Virus record (IMG/VR): IMGVR_UViG_3300009509_000021
Coordinates: 1-63,214 of that record
Length of the DNA: 63,214 nt
DNA from: a virus
Direction: 5' to 3' (one strand)
Part shown: positions 41,588 to 51,823 of the stretch, one piece after another
Position numbering within the stretch: the first letter of the stretch is position 1
Layout: each line of letters opens with the position of its first letter
Notes under the pieces: model-generated
What the model saw: the letters and a program-made list of their open reading frames with translations, nothing else
Told to the model about the DNA's origin: nothing
Database searches by the model: none
Translations under genes and position numbers: made by a program

Positions 41588-42035
41588 TACCGACATTGAC
41601 ATCCTTGGACCGTGGGCATGGGCCCAGATCGGTCAGGGAATGTGGTATCCGGAAGGAAAGTCGGGGATGGGGTACATCCATCCCCTGACCAAGAAGCCCA
41701 CGTGGGCGGTCATCTTTGATGACTACGAGGAGTTCGGGAGTATCAAGATGCACGTGGCATTGACTACTCCCAAGTGCGTGACAAGACGAGCAATTCAGGC
41801 AGTTTTCGAGTATCCTTTTTCTCAACTTGGTGTGAAGAAGGTACTGGCCACTGTCAACAGTGAAAATCACGCTGCCCTTTCATTTGATCTCAGGCTCGGC
41901 TTCAAGGTAGAGGCCGTGATTAAAGATGCGTATGAAAGGGGTGATATGTACATACTTTCTATGACACCTGAGCAGTGTCGCTGGATACGAGGAAAGACAC
42001 ATGGGAAGTGCGAAGAAAGCTCCGCCGCCGCCTGA
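41556..42035 (+). CDS. GNAT-type N-acetyltransferase-like protein
   Basis: The 159-residue protein has the GNAT pattern: central strands HVALTTPKC, a helix RRAIQAVFEYPFSQLGVKKV, then strand ATVNSENHAALSFDLRLGF, the latter the acyl-CoA binding helix and NxxS region. The start is uncertain (ATG at 41556 or a GTG near 41574); it lacks a strong ribosome site. In phages such enzymes are found among late genes without known targets. It overlaps the previous and next genes by 30-35 bases. Confidence 0.65.
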   Translation: MGRKRQVLPNSTDIDILGPWAWAQIGQGMWYPEGKSGMGYIHPLTKKPTWAVIFDDYEEFGSIKMHVALTTPKCVTRRAIQAVFEYPFSQLGVKKVLATVNSENHAALSFDLRLGFKVEAVIKDAYERGDMYILSMTPEQCRWIRGKTHGKCEESSAAA

Positions 42036-43092
42036 TACCAGCAAGTACTCAGACGCGGCATACGCGCAAGGACAGCAGTCCAGCGAATGGGCCAAGACGA
42101 TGTGGGACATGGGCCAGCAAGAGTGGGGCCGCCTGCAGCAGTGGGGTCAGGACATTATTGGCAAGGCCTTCCCAGCAATGGAGGACATGTACGACTGGGC
42201 TAGGCAGCAGAAGGATAACTACGAGCAGTATGCTATCCCCGCCATGCAGAGCCTGTTTTCCGAGGCAGAGCTGTATGCCTCGAAAGAGGAGGAGTCCCGC
42301 CAGAGAGCCTCTGCCGTACAGGATGTCAAGTCTGCCACTGAAGCTCAGCGGCAGGCCAACCTTCGCAAACTTGAGAGCTACGGTGTAGACCCCTCAGAGG
42401 GTCGGTATCAGGCGCTCGATAAGCAGGCTGGGGTAGCCGAGGCCGCCATGAGTGCTCTCGCTGCCAACCAAGCTGGTGAGCGTACCAAGCAGATTGGCCG
42501 TGACTTGAGAGAAAAGGCCATCGGCGTGGGTCAGACCATGGCTCAGAACTACCTGAATGCCAGCCAGCTCGCTGGCAACACCGGCACAGCGGCTATTGGT
42601 GCGGCCACAGGAGCCAACGTAGCAGGCTCTCAGATGGCGCAGGGCGCGTTGCCGTATATCCAAGGGGCATACGGAGGGTACGACCTCGGTGCAGGCATCG
42701 TGGACACCTCGTATGGCCGTACGCTCGATCAGATCGAGCAGAACAATGCCGCTTCCCAGCAGAATTTCAACCAGATGATGGAGGTCGGCAAGGGCATCGG
42801 TGGCATGATCCCCGGTCTCCCCAAGGCCGCTGAAGGTGGCCCGATCTCAGCTCCCGGAGGCCCCACCGCAGATCGTGGAGCGATCACCATCAGTGACGGC
42901 GAGTACGTGATCCCGGCTGATGTTGTCAGGAAGTTGGGGACAAACCACTTCGACAAGATGATTGAGAAAGAGACTGGACGGCCACCTCCTGCCACTAAGC
43001 AGGCAGTACCAGTTGATCCTAATGCCTCACCGCCACAGGCTGCGGGGATGGCACCACAAGGCTACGCCTCCCAAGCAGGAGTACTTCGATGA
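42001..43092 (+). CDS. Internal virion protein (gp14-like)
   Basis: The 363-residue protein is rich in Ala, Gly and Gln, with helical regions (about 60-200) and a segment ISDGEYVIPADVVRKLGTNH (about 299-318) often seen in podovirus internal virion proteins. A Pro-rich C terminus follows. It should lie inside the head near the portal and be ejected into the cell. Confidence 0.7.
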   Translation: MGSAKKAPPPPDTSKYSDAAYAQGQQSSEWAKTMWDMGQQEWGRLQQWGQDIIGKAFPAMEDMYDWARQQKDNYEQYAIPAMQSLFSEAELYASKEEESRQRASAVQDVKSATEAQRQANLRKLESYGVDPSEGRYQALDKQAGVAEAAMSALAANQAGERTKQIGRDLREKAIGVGQTMAQNYLNASQLAGNTGTAAIGAATGANVAGSQMAQGALPYIQGAYGGYDLGAGIVDTSYGRTLDQIEQNNAASQQNFNQMMEVGKGIGGMIPGLPKAAEGGPISAPGGPTADRGAITISDGEYVIPADVVRKLGTNHFDKMIEKETGRPPPATKQAVPVDPNASPPQAAGMAPQGYASQAGVLR

Positions 43093-44531
43093 TTGGTGGA
43101 GTTTTAGGCGCAATCGCCGGGGGCACACAGGGTTATAGCGAAGGTCGGGTACGTGAGGAGGAGCTTGCTACCTCCCGGTCCCAGCGCAGAATCAACGAGG
43201 CAGTTGAAGGGCGCAATGCCGATAGGCATAAATGGGTTCAGGATATGGCACGAGACTTTGAACTACGTGGCATGATTGAAGACCCCGCTCAGTTCCAGCA
43301 GTGGCAGCGGTTCTTCTCAGGCGCTGGACCTGTAGCTGCGCAGCCTATCGCTGCCCCTACCCCAGTGCAGGCAGTGCTTCCGGGCCTTCAGACCATCCAG
43401 AATATGCCTCAGCAACTGCCGAAGTTCGCCATGGGCGGGCAGGCTGTCGTACCTGAGGAGGAGCAGCAGGCACTGCCAGCTCAGCCAGCTCCGCAGCAGG
43501 CACCGGCTCCACAGCAGGCACCGGCTCCGCAGCAGGCACCTATGCCTAAGACCACTCGCCGGGATAGATACAACGAGTGGTACAACCGTGCCGCCCGTAA
43601 CGCCGTCTTGAACGGCGGGCTTGAGGGCTACCAGAAGTTTCAGGAGATGGAGAATGCAACGTCGCGTCGTCAAGTTCTTGGGTACGCACTTCAAGCAGTC
43701 CGTGCTATGGACGAAGGCAACGTCGGGGAAGCTATGCGGGCAGGTAATGCTGCGCTTGAGGTCACGCCCTTCGATACAGGGCTGAAGTTCGAGGCACAGA
43801 ACGGCAAGCTCTACATGGTAGGGCAGGATGGCCAAGCAGGTAAGCCCCTCGATGCCAATATGCTCCGGGCCTTCACGGAAGATCACATGAAGACGCCTGA
43901 GAACTATCTGGACTGGAAATCACAGTACGAAGAAGAACGTTCCAACATGGCCACTGAAGGTATCCGCAGGACAGAGGCCGAGACATCTCGCAGGCAGGCA
44001 GATCAGTGGGTTAAGGAAGGTCCGGGCCGTGACTTGCTCCGCAAAGCTCAAGCCTACAACGCTTTGGCTAGTGGCGAGGCAGCTCTTACGAGGGCAGACG
44101 ATGCCGGAGAAGAAGGAGGGCTCGCTTGGAATGAAAACAACATCCTCAAGATCGAAGAAATGGAACAGACTGCTATGGATGGTGGCCTTGGGTTTGGGGG
44201 TGAATGGATGGGTGAAGGCGCTCGCAACACGCAGCTTCATAGCAATGCGATTGCGGCTGCTGTAGAAACAAGAGTCGCTAATCCGCCGAACGCTATGACG
44301 CATAACGACGCAGCAACGTTGGCACGCATGGCTTACTTCCCTGACTTGAAAGACGCGAAAGGTAATCCTGTGCCACCGCAGACAGGTATGCTTGATCTTC
44401 TTAATGAGACCAAGGTATTTACGGACGACAACGGTAACTACATGGTCAATTACAAAGGTAAGAACCTGCTAGTACCGCCGCATGTCGGATCAAAAATTCA
44501 TAGCAACAAGCGCAATGTACCGGCTGAGTAA
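43089..44531 (+). CDS. Internal virion protein (ejection protein)
   Basis: The 480-residue protein starts with a short Gly-rich hydrophobic segment (MIGGVLGAIAGGTQGYSEG), has a Pro/Gln/Ala repeat APQQAPAPQQAPAPQQAP at about 135-152 and long charged helices. It follows the first internal protein with a 4-base overlap and precedes the giant protein, as in T7-like gp14-gp15-gp16 arrangements. Confidence 0.7.
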   Translation: MIGGVLGAIAGGTQGYSEGRVREEELATSRSQRRINEAVEGRNADRHKWVQDMARDFELRGMIEDPAQFQQWQRFFSGAGPVAAQPIAAPTPVQAVLPGLQTIQNMPQQLPKFAMGGQAVVPEEEQQALPAQPAPQQAPAPQQAPAPQQAPMPKTTRRDRYNEWYNRAARNAVLNGGLEGYQKFQEMENATSRRQVLGYALQAVRAMDEGNVGEAMRAGNAALEVTPFDTGLKFEAQNGKLYMVGQDGQAGKPLDANMLRAFTEDHMKTPENYLDWKSQYEEERSNMATEGIRRTEAETSRRQADQWVKEGPGRDLLRKAQAYNALASGEAALTRADDAGEEGGLAWNENNILKIEEMEQTAMDGGLGFGGEWMGEGARNTQLHSNAIAAAVETRVANPPNAMTHNDAATLARMAYFPDLKDAKGNPVPPQTGMLDLLNETKVFTDDNGNYMVNYKGKNLLVPPHVGSKIHSNKRNVPAE

Positions 44532-44536
44532 TGTAG

Positions 44537-47500
44537 ATGGCATGGCGAGAGCTGACACAAGAAGACGAGGTAAAACAGACCCCGCCTGAGAGCAATCAAG
44601 GGTTCGCCCTGCCTGTTCCTCAGGATCCTGAATTTACTGACCTCAAAAAATCGCTCTTTGAGGAAGTCAAAGCTGGTATCCAAGGGGCTGAAGACCCGCG
44701 TTTCGCTCGGCTCCGCTTCGGCCCACGGGACAGGCAGGGCGGCGGTGGTGAGGGAGCGCTGCCTCCTGAAGAACCGACACAGTGGCGTCAGCTTGAAGAC
44801 CCACCGCCTGCACCAAAACCAAAAGAAGAAATGGGTGTCTGGGACCGTCTCGTTGATTGGACCAGTCGTAGCGTAATTGAACAGATGGCTGGCGGTGCCC
44901 GAGAGATGGGACAACGCTTTGCTTTCGAGTCAGCTACCGAGACCGGCAAGGAACTACAGCAAGTACGCGATCTTGAAGGCCAGCCTGAAGGACAAACTGG
45001 ATACTTCGGCCCTCGTAGTCTTGGCGATATGATGCGCCACCCCTTCAAGTACATGAACCCTGTTGACGCACTCGCCAAGATGGGGCTGTCGGCAACTGAA
45101 GAAGGGCGACAGGTACTCGAAGCCAAGCTGCTTGAGGAGATGCAGGGGAAGCTGGACAAGGCTAAAAAGTATGCTGAAGGCGCTGAGATGCGTCCCTTCT
45201 CCAAAGTTACACAACAGTTTTTGAATCCTGAGTCTGAAAATTCAGCTTGGGAAGACTTTATGGCCGACCCGGTGACCATTGTTGCCGAGCTGGGAACTCG
45301 GTCACTCCCCAATATGGCACCGGGTATGGCCCTCGGTGTGGCCGGTGGTACAGCTGCCGGTCTCCCCGGCTTCTCCGCAGGTATGGGTGCTGGTTCAGCT
45401 CGTGTTGAGTATGCAGCCACCATTATGGATGAACTGCAGAAGCAAAAGATTGATGTCTATAACGCCGAAGAACTTATGGGGGTTCTCGGTAATAGTGAAT
45501 TGATGGATGAAATCCATCAGAAAGCAGTCACTCGCTCTAAGAATATCGGCGGTGCTGACGCAGCAGCAGGTGCCCTTGGCGGAACAGTTCTCGTCAAGAA
45601 ACTGGGCGGCCCTGTCATTACGAAGCTGACAGAAGCAATTGCTCAGATGGGTACGCAGGGAACGCTCGGTGGTCTTGGTGAAGCCCTTGCTATGGAGGCT
45701 ACTGGTGAAGCAGATAGCCTCTGGGAAGCTGCACAAACTCGTGATGTTCTTGCTGAAGTTGCTGGTGAGGCTGTTACGGCTCCGATTGATGTGGCCGCTG
45801 CAACCATCTCAGGAGTACGTGAGCAGCGTGCTGGCAAGACCGTACCAATAGCAGAGACAGACATTGATCCTGATACTGGTAAGCCAGTCATCCGTAAAGA
45901 ACCAGAGGTCGAGGTCACGCCTGACGTACAGGCTGAGACCAGAGCCCCAGCATTTGAAACGCCCGAAGATGGTATGTCTGAAGCTGAACGTGCAGGTATT
46001 GAAGCTGCACTTGATGAGCAGGCGCAACCAGAACAAAGTACACTCGATCTTCCCCCGCAGGAAGGGCAACCGGCACCACCAACCCCTGAGCCTACGCAAG
46101 CGACGCCGACGCCTCCTGCGGGGGAGACTCAAACAGCTCCGGTAGAAGACCAAGTAATCACTGAAGAAGACTTGGTTAATGAGCCTTCGCTCCCGGATAT
46201 GAATGAGTCCACAGCAACTCCTGAGGATGTTGCTGCTATTACTCAGCGAGAAGAAGACCTTGCAGAGCCTGCTCCTGCTCCAGTAGAGGAAGCGCAGCCT
46301 GTAGAGAGCCCAATGATCGACAAGAAAGAAGTCGAGACTGGGTTCCGTGATCTCAATAAGCGTACTAAAAAAGGTATGCCGGGTATTCGTAGGGCTATCC
46401 GCGAGCTAGGCACTGCCATTCAAGCTGTTTTCCCTGACGCTAAGCTGCCCTCCTTGAAGGGGACGATTGGGCCAAAGCGTATAGCAGACTTTTTCGCCAC
46501 GCTGGACGAGCAGGTTGTCATTGATGATGTCCTGCCTAACCTCAAGGAGTATCTGCGTGCCGTACTGGAAAGTCCTGATGCAGCTACTGCTGTGCAGAAT
46601 TTCAACAGCCTCAAAGAATACGTACAGAATAGTGGTGTCGGTGTTGTATCGGAGGGTGCGAAGACTCCATACTTACAGCAGGCTACTAAGGGCATAACCG
46701 CCTACGATACCTATGAAGCTGAGCGAACTTCTAAAAAACAGAAATACAAAACTGTCGATAAGAACAAGAAGTCTCCGACCTACGGTAAGGTGGTTGAAAG
46801 AGAGCGACTCACAGGTCCAAAGAATCGACTGGCTAACCGTGCAGTGGCAGTTGATGAACTTGCTACGACGGTTACGTCGCTTACTGAAAGAGCTACGGAA
46901 CTTGGCATTAGCGTCCCTGCTGAGGTTAACGAGACAGTACGTAGGGCCCGCTCTTACCGTGAGAGCTCTCAGATCGCAAAACCCAGAACTCTTAAAGGCG
47001 GGGCAGGATCGACTGTCACGCCTCAAAAGTTTAGCGCAAAGAATCTCAACGAAGTCGGCGGGAAATTACGGGCAGCGGCCCAAACTCTAGTCGAACAAAT
47101 CGCTGCAGCAGAGGCTGAAGCCCCGAAAAAGCCTAAGGTAGAGGCTAAGGTCGAGGCGAAAAAGCCCGTTACAGAGGCTCCTGCGAAGCCGAAAAAAGCT
47201 GAAGCAGCCAAAAAGACCTCAAAAGCCAAGGCTGAGAAGAAGGCAGCTCCTGAGAAGCCCGCTGCCAAGAAGGAGCAAGCTCCTGCGCTGAAGGCTTACA
47301 ACGAGCTACGTCAGCGTGCTAAAGAACTTGGTGTCAAGTCTACTGGCAAGAAGGAGGAGCTCGCTGCCCGCGTTGCTGAAGCAGAACAAGCCCGTGGTGA
47401 GGTAAAAGTTGAGAAACAAGTCAAGGTCACCAAGAAGGGTAAGCCCAAGAAGGTTGAGACTGTCAAGGCTGCTCCGGATCCTGAAGCAGTCATCGAGGTT

Positions 47501-50500
47501 GCACCTGTACCCACCCGTGGTAAGCAGGCTGGCAAGGTGGTCGAGGAGCTGGGCTTTGAAGCGGGCACTTCGCTGGCGGAAGCCTTAGAAGAATCAGGCA
47601 TTGACAAGAAATCTGCCGACCGTGTTCGTGGCCTCATTGCACAGGCTGATGAGGAAGGGCAGAAGAAAATCATTCAGGCCATCCGGAACTACAAGGGTGC
47701 TGATGACATGGTCAACTTCGTCGCTACTGTCAACGATGCACTGGGAGGGCAGGTTGATAACGTAGCGATGATGGATGTTCTCAAGTTCGTAGAGACAATG
47801 GCTGAACGTAAAGCCATGACTCTTGATGAGCAGAACAGAAGCGCCTCGCAGGAAGCCTTGGCTGAAGAAGCAGCGGCGCAAGGTATGTCTGTCGAGGACT
47901 ACAAGTTCATCTTGGAGGAGACTGGGCAGTACAACGAGGAGATGGAGCAGGCTGAGACTCCATGGAGCGATGAGTTCCATGATATGTCAGTCGATGAGTT
48001 TGAGAACTCGCAGTTCATGACCTCAGACAGTGTGCCTCAGGGTGCGCTGGATAGCATGAAAGACATCGTCCGCGCCATGATGAAGAAGGGTGGACTGATC
48101 GACTTCATGTACCGGTTCACCAAGCAGCGCGGTAAGCCGGACCCCGGTCCCATGACTGTCAATGGTCTGCTGGAAGCCATCATTACAGCATTGCCTGAAA
48201 ACAACAGGTATGTTCCGTTGGCTCGCAGGCTGCTACAGCTTGACCTCGATATCCCCGTATACCTGTACGATGATTCTCCGTCACTGTCTGATGGTCGCAA
48301 GGTCTTGGGATCATACTATCCGGGCAACGAGTTTGACCCATCGACTCGCCGGATCAGGCTGTACTGGGGTGAGGACACCGACAAGCGTCGGGTGATTGCC
48401 ACCGCCTTGCATGAGATTGTCCATGCCGCAACGCTGGCAGGCTACCACTCTGACCCGGTGTTCCGCTCAGAGATTGATGCCCTGTATGACCAAGCTGTTG
48501 AAGCAATGGATCAACAGGAACCGAACTGGCGTGACATGAATGTCCAGAAGACCGCGAAGTACTACGGTCTGACAGATCAGCTTGAATTCATTGCTGAAGC
48601 CTTGACTAACCCAGAGTTTCAACAGTGGCTGTCGCAGATACCAAGCGGCAAGGAACAAAGGCAGACTTCCGTTGCTGGCACGATGTCTGGACTTATGCGT
48701 TCATTCATCAACTCCATCAAGAAATACCTTGGGTACTCCATCCGTAATTCTGTGCTGGAAGATGTCCTGATTCTTGTTGATGCTAACCTGCAGACAGAAG
48801 AAGACGTTTTGATCTCGCAGCAGAAGCTGCAAGTCCAGCATCGCAGAGCAAAGGAAAGGCTGAAGGCAGAAGACACAGTAGTGTCTGAACGTAATGAAGT
48901 ACTTGATACCCAGAAGGAATTGGGTACAACTCTCCGTAGTAAGATCAAACAAATCTTGGGTATGACCAATGACTTGGCACAGAGGGGTAACCTTGGCCTG
49001 AGCAATCTTGATGTAATGGAGAGGGATTTCCGTGCCCTGTTCGATAAGGCAGCAGCGACAATCAAGAAAGCTAACCCGCTCACAGCGTACACCAAGGCGA
49101 AGAACTCGGCCTCAGCGCTGGCTCGCAAGTATGAGAAGCAGGCTTATCAACTCTTAAGAAAACTTCAGAAAGTCGATAACGCTGTGCGCTCAAAGATGGA
49201 AACCATCATGCGAGATGTCACGCTGTCGAACATTGACCCGACGCAGCCGCTGAATAGCGCAGCCAATGCTCACATCTGGACGAAGGGTGGCAAGAAAACA
49301 CCGCCTCGCATATCCAAGAAGTATGCTGACAAGGCACCAAAGGCACGGCAGAACTGGATCAATTTCCAGAAAGCTCATCCGGAAGAAGCAGCACTGCTTC
49401 AGGAGATGGCCGCACTTACTCGTAAGATTCATGATACGAAGGTGAGGTCAGCGCTGTTCGCACTTGGCGAGATGTTTGAACTACCAAGCTCGATGATCTC
49501 AGCGTTGCAAGCCGCCACTGAAGCAGCTGACATTGACAAGATTATCCATCCCGATGCTGTTGAAGTGCTTGAGAAGAAACTCGAAGGCGCAGATAAGAAG
49601 ACCAAGAAAGCTATTGAGAAACTCATAGCACAAGCAGAGGCTCATGCAGAAGTGGCTAAGAGCGCTAAGAAGATACTGCATGAGTCCTCAATCAAGGGAT
49701 GGTATTTCCCGCTGCGTCGTTACGGTGATTTCGTTGTCTCCACTGAGCCCGACGTAACGGGTTCTGACAGGTATGTCTCGTTCCATCAGACACAGGAAGA
49801 AGCCAACCGCATAGCCGCTGCTCTCAACGCCAAGTACCCGGATAACCCGGTTACTGTGTCGCTCAAGTTGCAGAAGGCGGCAAGCACAGCTGATGTCAAG
49901 TCAGTTGTCGGTGACCTGACACGCAGGTTCCGTGGCGAAGGTAACAAAGCTACTCGTGACAGGCTCCGTGCTGCCATGGCAGAAGTACTAGCAGCCAATG
50001 CTGCGTACCAGAGCCAACTCACTCGTCAGAATGTGGATGGTGTAGCTGCATCTGACATGGCCCGAGGGTTCGAGGAGTACGTACACGTATCCAAGTTCAC
50101 TATCGGTGACTTGCTGGTATCACACAGGATTGCTGATGCTATCAATGACCTGAATGATTTGCAGGCAAATGCGACTGGTGTCACTGATAACGAACGGATC
50201 CAGATCGGCCGTGTTGTTAACGAAATCAAGAAGCGTAATGTCAGTGATGCTAATGATCGTCAGATCAGTAAGTTCCAACGAGCTGTTGGTCTGATAGGCT
50301 TCTTTAACTACCTCGGTGCTCCCTCATACTGGGCGCTCAATGCTACCCAGACATACACTGTCACCGTGCCATACATCACGGCTAAGTTTGGTATCAAAGC
50401 ACCGGTTGTTCTTGCTAATGCTCAAGGTACAGTCTTGAAGGCTGTTGCTAAGGCACTCGCAAGTAACGACAAGTCATACGAAGGGTTCAAGGCACAACTC

Positions 50501-51823
50501 CCACCTGAAGCGCAGATGATTGTTGAGCAACTGGAAGCTGACAACATCATTCAGTCCACTATTGCTCACGAGTTTGGTGACATGCTCTCACCAAATGCAA
50601 TGAACAAGATGCGTAAGCACGCACTTGGGATGCCTGTTGCACGTACCGCAGAGCTCGCGGTGCAGGTAATGGAGAAGGTTCCGGAAGCAGTCGAACACTT
50701 TAACCGTATCAGTACTGCGCTGGCTATCTACAACCTGACAAAAGGCAACATGCAAGCAGTCACTGACGGCGTGCAGGCAACACAGTTCAATTACGATACG
50801 GGTAACCGGGCTCGTCTCCTCAAAGAGCTACCCGGAGGACATGGTGGTCGTCTTCTTATCACTCCGGTCATGATGTTCAAGACATACGGTATTGGTATTG
50901 CTCGACTGTTATACGGTGCAATGATTGATGTCGTACGCAAGGAAGGCGGGAGAGCTGAAGCGGCTAAGCTGGCGGCGGGGCTCATCACTTCGCATACCTT
51001 GTTCGGCGGTGTGGCTGGTGGCTTGATGATGGCACCGGTCATGGCGATTCAAGCAGCAGCCAACGCTGTGTTCAGTGAGGCTGGTGACGAGTGGGATTTG
51101 GAAGATGCTGTAGAGGAATGGGCACGAGAGATTAGTGGTGACACGTTCGCAACCATGGCTCGTCGTGGCATACCAGCTGCAGTACTTGGCACCGATATGA
51201 GTCGTTCAATCAATCTTGGCAACTTGTTGTGGATGAGTGATGACAGGTTGGACCCCACCAAATATGGCGAGCTTGAGCAGATGATCTTCAGGACAGTAGG
51301 TGGCCCCATTGCCAGCTACGGTGCCAATACGTGGCGTGAGGGGGCGAGGTTGATAGATGAAGGTGGTAGGAATTGGCCTGAGTTCTTGGAGGCAGCGATA
51401 CCACTGAAGGCTTATCGTGGTGTATCTCAGGCGGTGCGTTACAACACGCAGGGGATAGAGACTCGGGGTGAGCTTGAGTTCGTGAAGCCAGAGGAGTTCA
51501 AGCATATGTTCCAGACATTGCTTGGGTTCCAGTCGTCACAGAAGACAACGGTGCAGGATGAGTACTACTCTGAGCAAGCTCGTCAGATGAGAAGGTCTGA
51601 TCGCAGGGGTCAGTTAATGAACTGGGCCAACGAAGCAATACGCGATGGAGACTACGATGCTCTTGCCAAGGTCATGAATGACATTGAGAAGTTCAACGAG
51701 TCAATTGCCACACGCCCAGAGGATAGGCAGTACCGTGTTACGCCACGAGACTTGGCCATGCTCAGGTCACGCAGACGCACGGCTCAGCGAGAGTACGACA
51801 AGAAGTTCCGCTACTCTGACTGA
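44537..51823 (+). CDS. Giant polyvalent ejection protein with zincin and SAP-like domains
   Basis: The 2428-residue protein is the last of the internal virion set (gp16-like position). Seen in order: an acidic/Pro-rich N terminus, a Gly/Ala-rich hydrophobic segment (about 240-440), Pro/Glu-rich linkers, a Lys/Ala-rich histone-like stretch (about 857-918), a SAP-like DNA-binding motif LRQRAKELGVKSTGKKEELA (about 924-943), a zinc-peptidase-type HEIVH at 1292-1296, long coiled coils (about 1400-1750) and a final basic helix ending RSRRRTAQREYDKK. This multidomain layout is that of polyvalent proteins of phages and plasmids. It probably enters the cell with the DNA. Catalysis is not proven. Confidence 0.75.
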   Translation: MAWRELTQEDEVKQTPPESNQGFALPVPQDPEFTDLKKSLFEEVKAGIQGAEDPRFARLRFGPRDRQGGGGEGALPPEEPTQWRQLEDPPPAPKPKEEMGVWDRLVDWTSRSVIEQMAGGAREMGQRFAFESATETGKELQQVRDLEGQPEGQTGYFGPRSLGDMMRHPFKYMNPVDALAKMGLSATEEGRQVLEAKLLEEMQGKLDKAKKYAEGAEMRPFSKVTQQFLNPESENSAWEDFMADPVTIVAELGTRSLPNMAPGMALGVAGGTAAGLPGFSAGMGAGSARVEYAATIMDELQKQKIDVYNAEELMGVLGNSELMDEIHQKAVTRSKNIGGADAAAGALGGTVLVKKLGGPVITKLTEAIAQMGTQGTLGGLGEALAMEATGEADSLWEAAQTRDVLAEVAGEAVTAPIDVAAATISGVREQRAGKTVPIAETDIDPDTGKPVIRKEPEVEVTPDVQAETRAPAFETPEDGMSEAERAGIEAALDEQAQPEQSTLDLPPQEGQPAPPTPEPTQATPTPPAGETQTAPVEDQVITEEDLVNEPSLPDMNESTATPEDVAAITQREEDLAEPAPAPVEEAQPVESPMIDKKEVETGFRDLNKRTKKGMPGIRRAIRELGTAIQAVFPDAKLPSLKGTIGPKRIADFFATLDEQVVIDDVLPNLKEYLRAVLESPDAATAVQNFNSLKEYVQNSGVGVVSEGAKTPYLQQATKGITAYDTYEAERTSKKQKYKTVDKNKKSPTYGKVVERERLTGPKNRLANRAVAVDELATTVTSLTERATELGISVPAEVNETVRRARSYRESSQIAKPRTLKGGAGSTVTPQKFSAKNLNEVGGKLRAAAQTLVEQIAAAEAEAPKKPKVEAKVEAKKPVTEAPAKPKKAEAAKKTSKAKAEKKAAPEKPAAKKEQAPALKAYNELRQRAKELGVKSTGKKEELAARVAEAEQARGEVKVEKQVKVTKKGKPKKVETVKAAPDPEAVIEVAPVPTRGKQAGKVVEELGFEAGTSLAEALEESGIDKKSADRVRGLIAQADEEGQKKIIQAIRNYKGADDMVNFVATVNDALGGQVDNVAMMDVLKFVETMAERKAMTLDEQNRSASQEALAEEAAAQGMSVEDYKFILEETGQYNEEMEQAETPWSDEFHDMSVDEFENSQFMTSDSVPQGALDSMKDIVRAMMKKGGLIDFMYRFTKQRGKPDPGPMTVNGLLEAIITALPENNRYVPLARRLLQLDLDIPVYLYDDSPSLSDGRKVLGSYYPGNEFDPSTRRIRLYWGEDTDKRRVIATALHEIVHAATLAGYHSDPVFRSEIDALYDQAVEAMDQQEPNWRDMNVQKTAKYYGLTDQLEFIAEALTNPEFQQWLSQIPSGKEQRQTSVAGTMSGLMRSFINSIKKYLGYSIRNSVLEDVLILVDANLQTEEDVLISQQKLQVQHRRAKERLKAEDTVVSERNEVLDTQKELGTTLRSKIKQILGMTNDLAQRGNLGLSNLDVMERDFRALFDKAAATIKKANPLTAYTKAKNSASALARKYEKQAYQLLRKLQKVDNAVRSKMETIMRDVTLSNIDPTQPLNSAANAHIWTKGGKKTPPRISKKYADKAPKARQNWINFQKAHPEEAALLQEMAALTRKIHDTKVRSALFALGEMFELPSSMISALQAATEAADIDKIIHPDAVEVLEKKLEGADKKTKKAIEKLIAQAEAHAEVAKSAKKILHESSIKGWYFPLRRYGDFVVSTEPDVTGSDRYVSFHQTQEEANRIAAALNAKYPDNPVTVSLKLQKAASTADVKSVVGDLTRRFRGEGNKATRDRLRAAMAEVLAANAAYQSQLTRQNVDGVAASDMARGFEEYVHVSKFTIGDLLVSHRIADAINDLNDLQANATGVTDNERIQIGRVVNEIKKRNVSDANDRQISKFQRAVGLIGFFNYLGAPSYWALNATQTYTVTVPYITAKFGIKAPVVLANAQGTVLKAVAKALASNDKSYEGFKAQLPPEAQMIVEQLEADNIIQSTIAHEFGDMLSPNAMNKMRKHALGMPVARTAELAVQVMEKVPEAVEHFNRISTALAIYNLTKGNMQAVTDGVQATQFNYDTGNRARLLKELPGGHGGRLLITPVMMFKTYGIGIARLLYGAMIDVVRKEGGRAEAAKLAAGLITSHTLFGGVAGGLMMAPVMAIQAAANAVFSEAGDEWDLEDAVEEWAREISGDTFATMARRGIPAAVLGTDMSRSINLGNLLWMSDDRLDPTKYGELEQMIFRTVGGPIASYGANTWREGARLIDEGGRNWPEFLEAAIPLKAYRGVSQAVRYNTQGIETRGELEFVKPEEFKHMFQTLLGFQSSQKTTVQDEYYSEQARQMRRSDRRGQLMNWANEAIRDGDYDALAKVMNDIEKFNESIATRPEDRQYRVTPRDLAMLRSRRRTAQREYDKKFRYSD

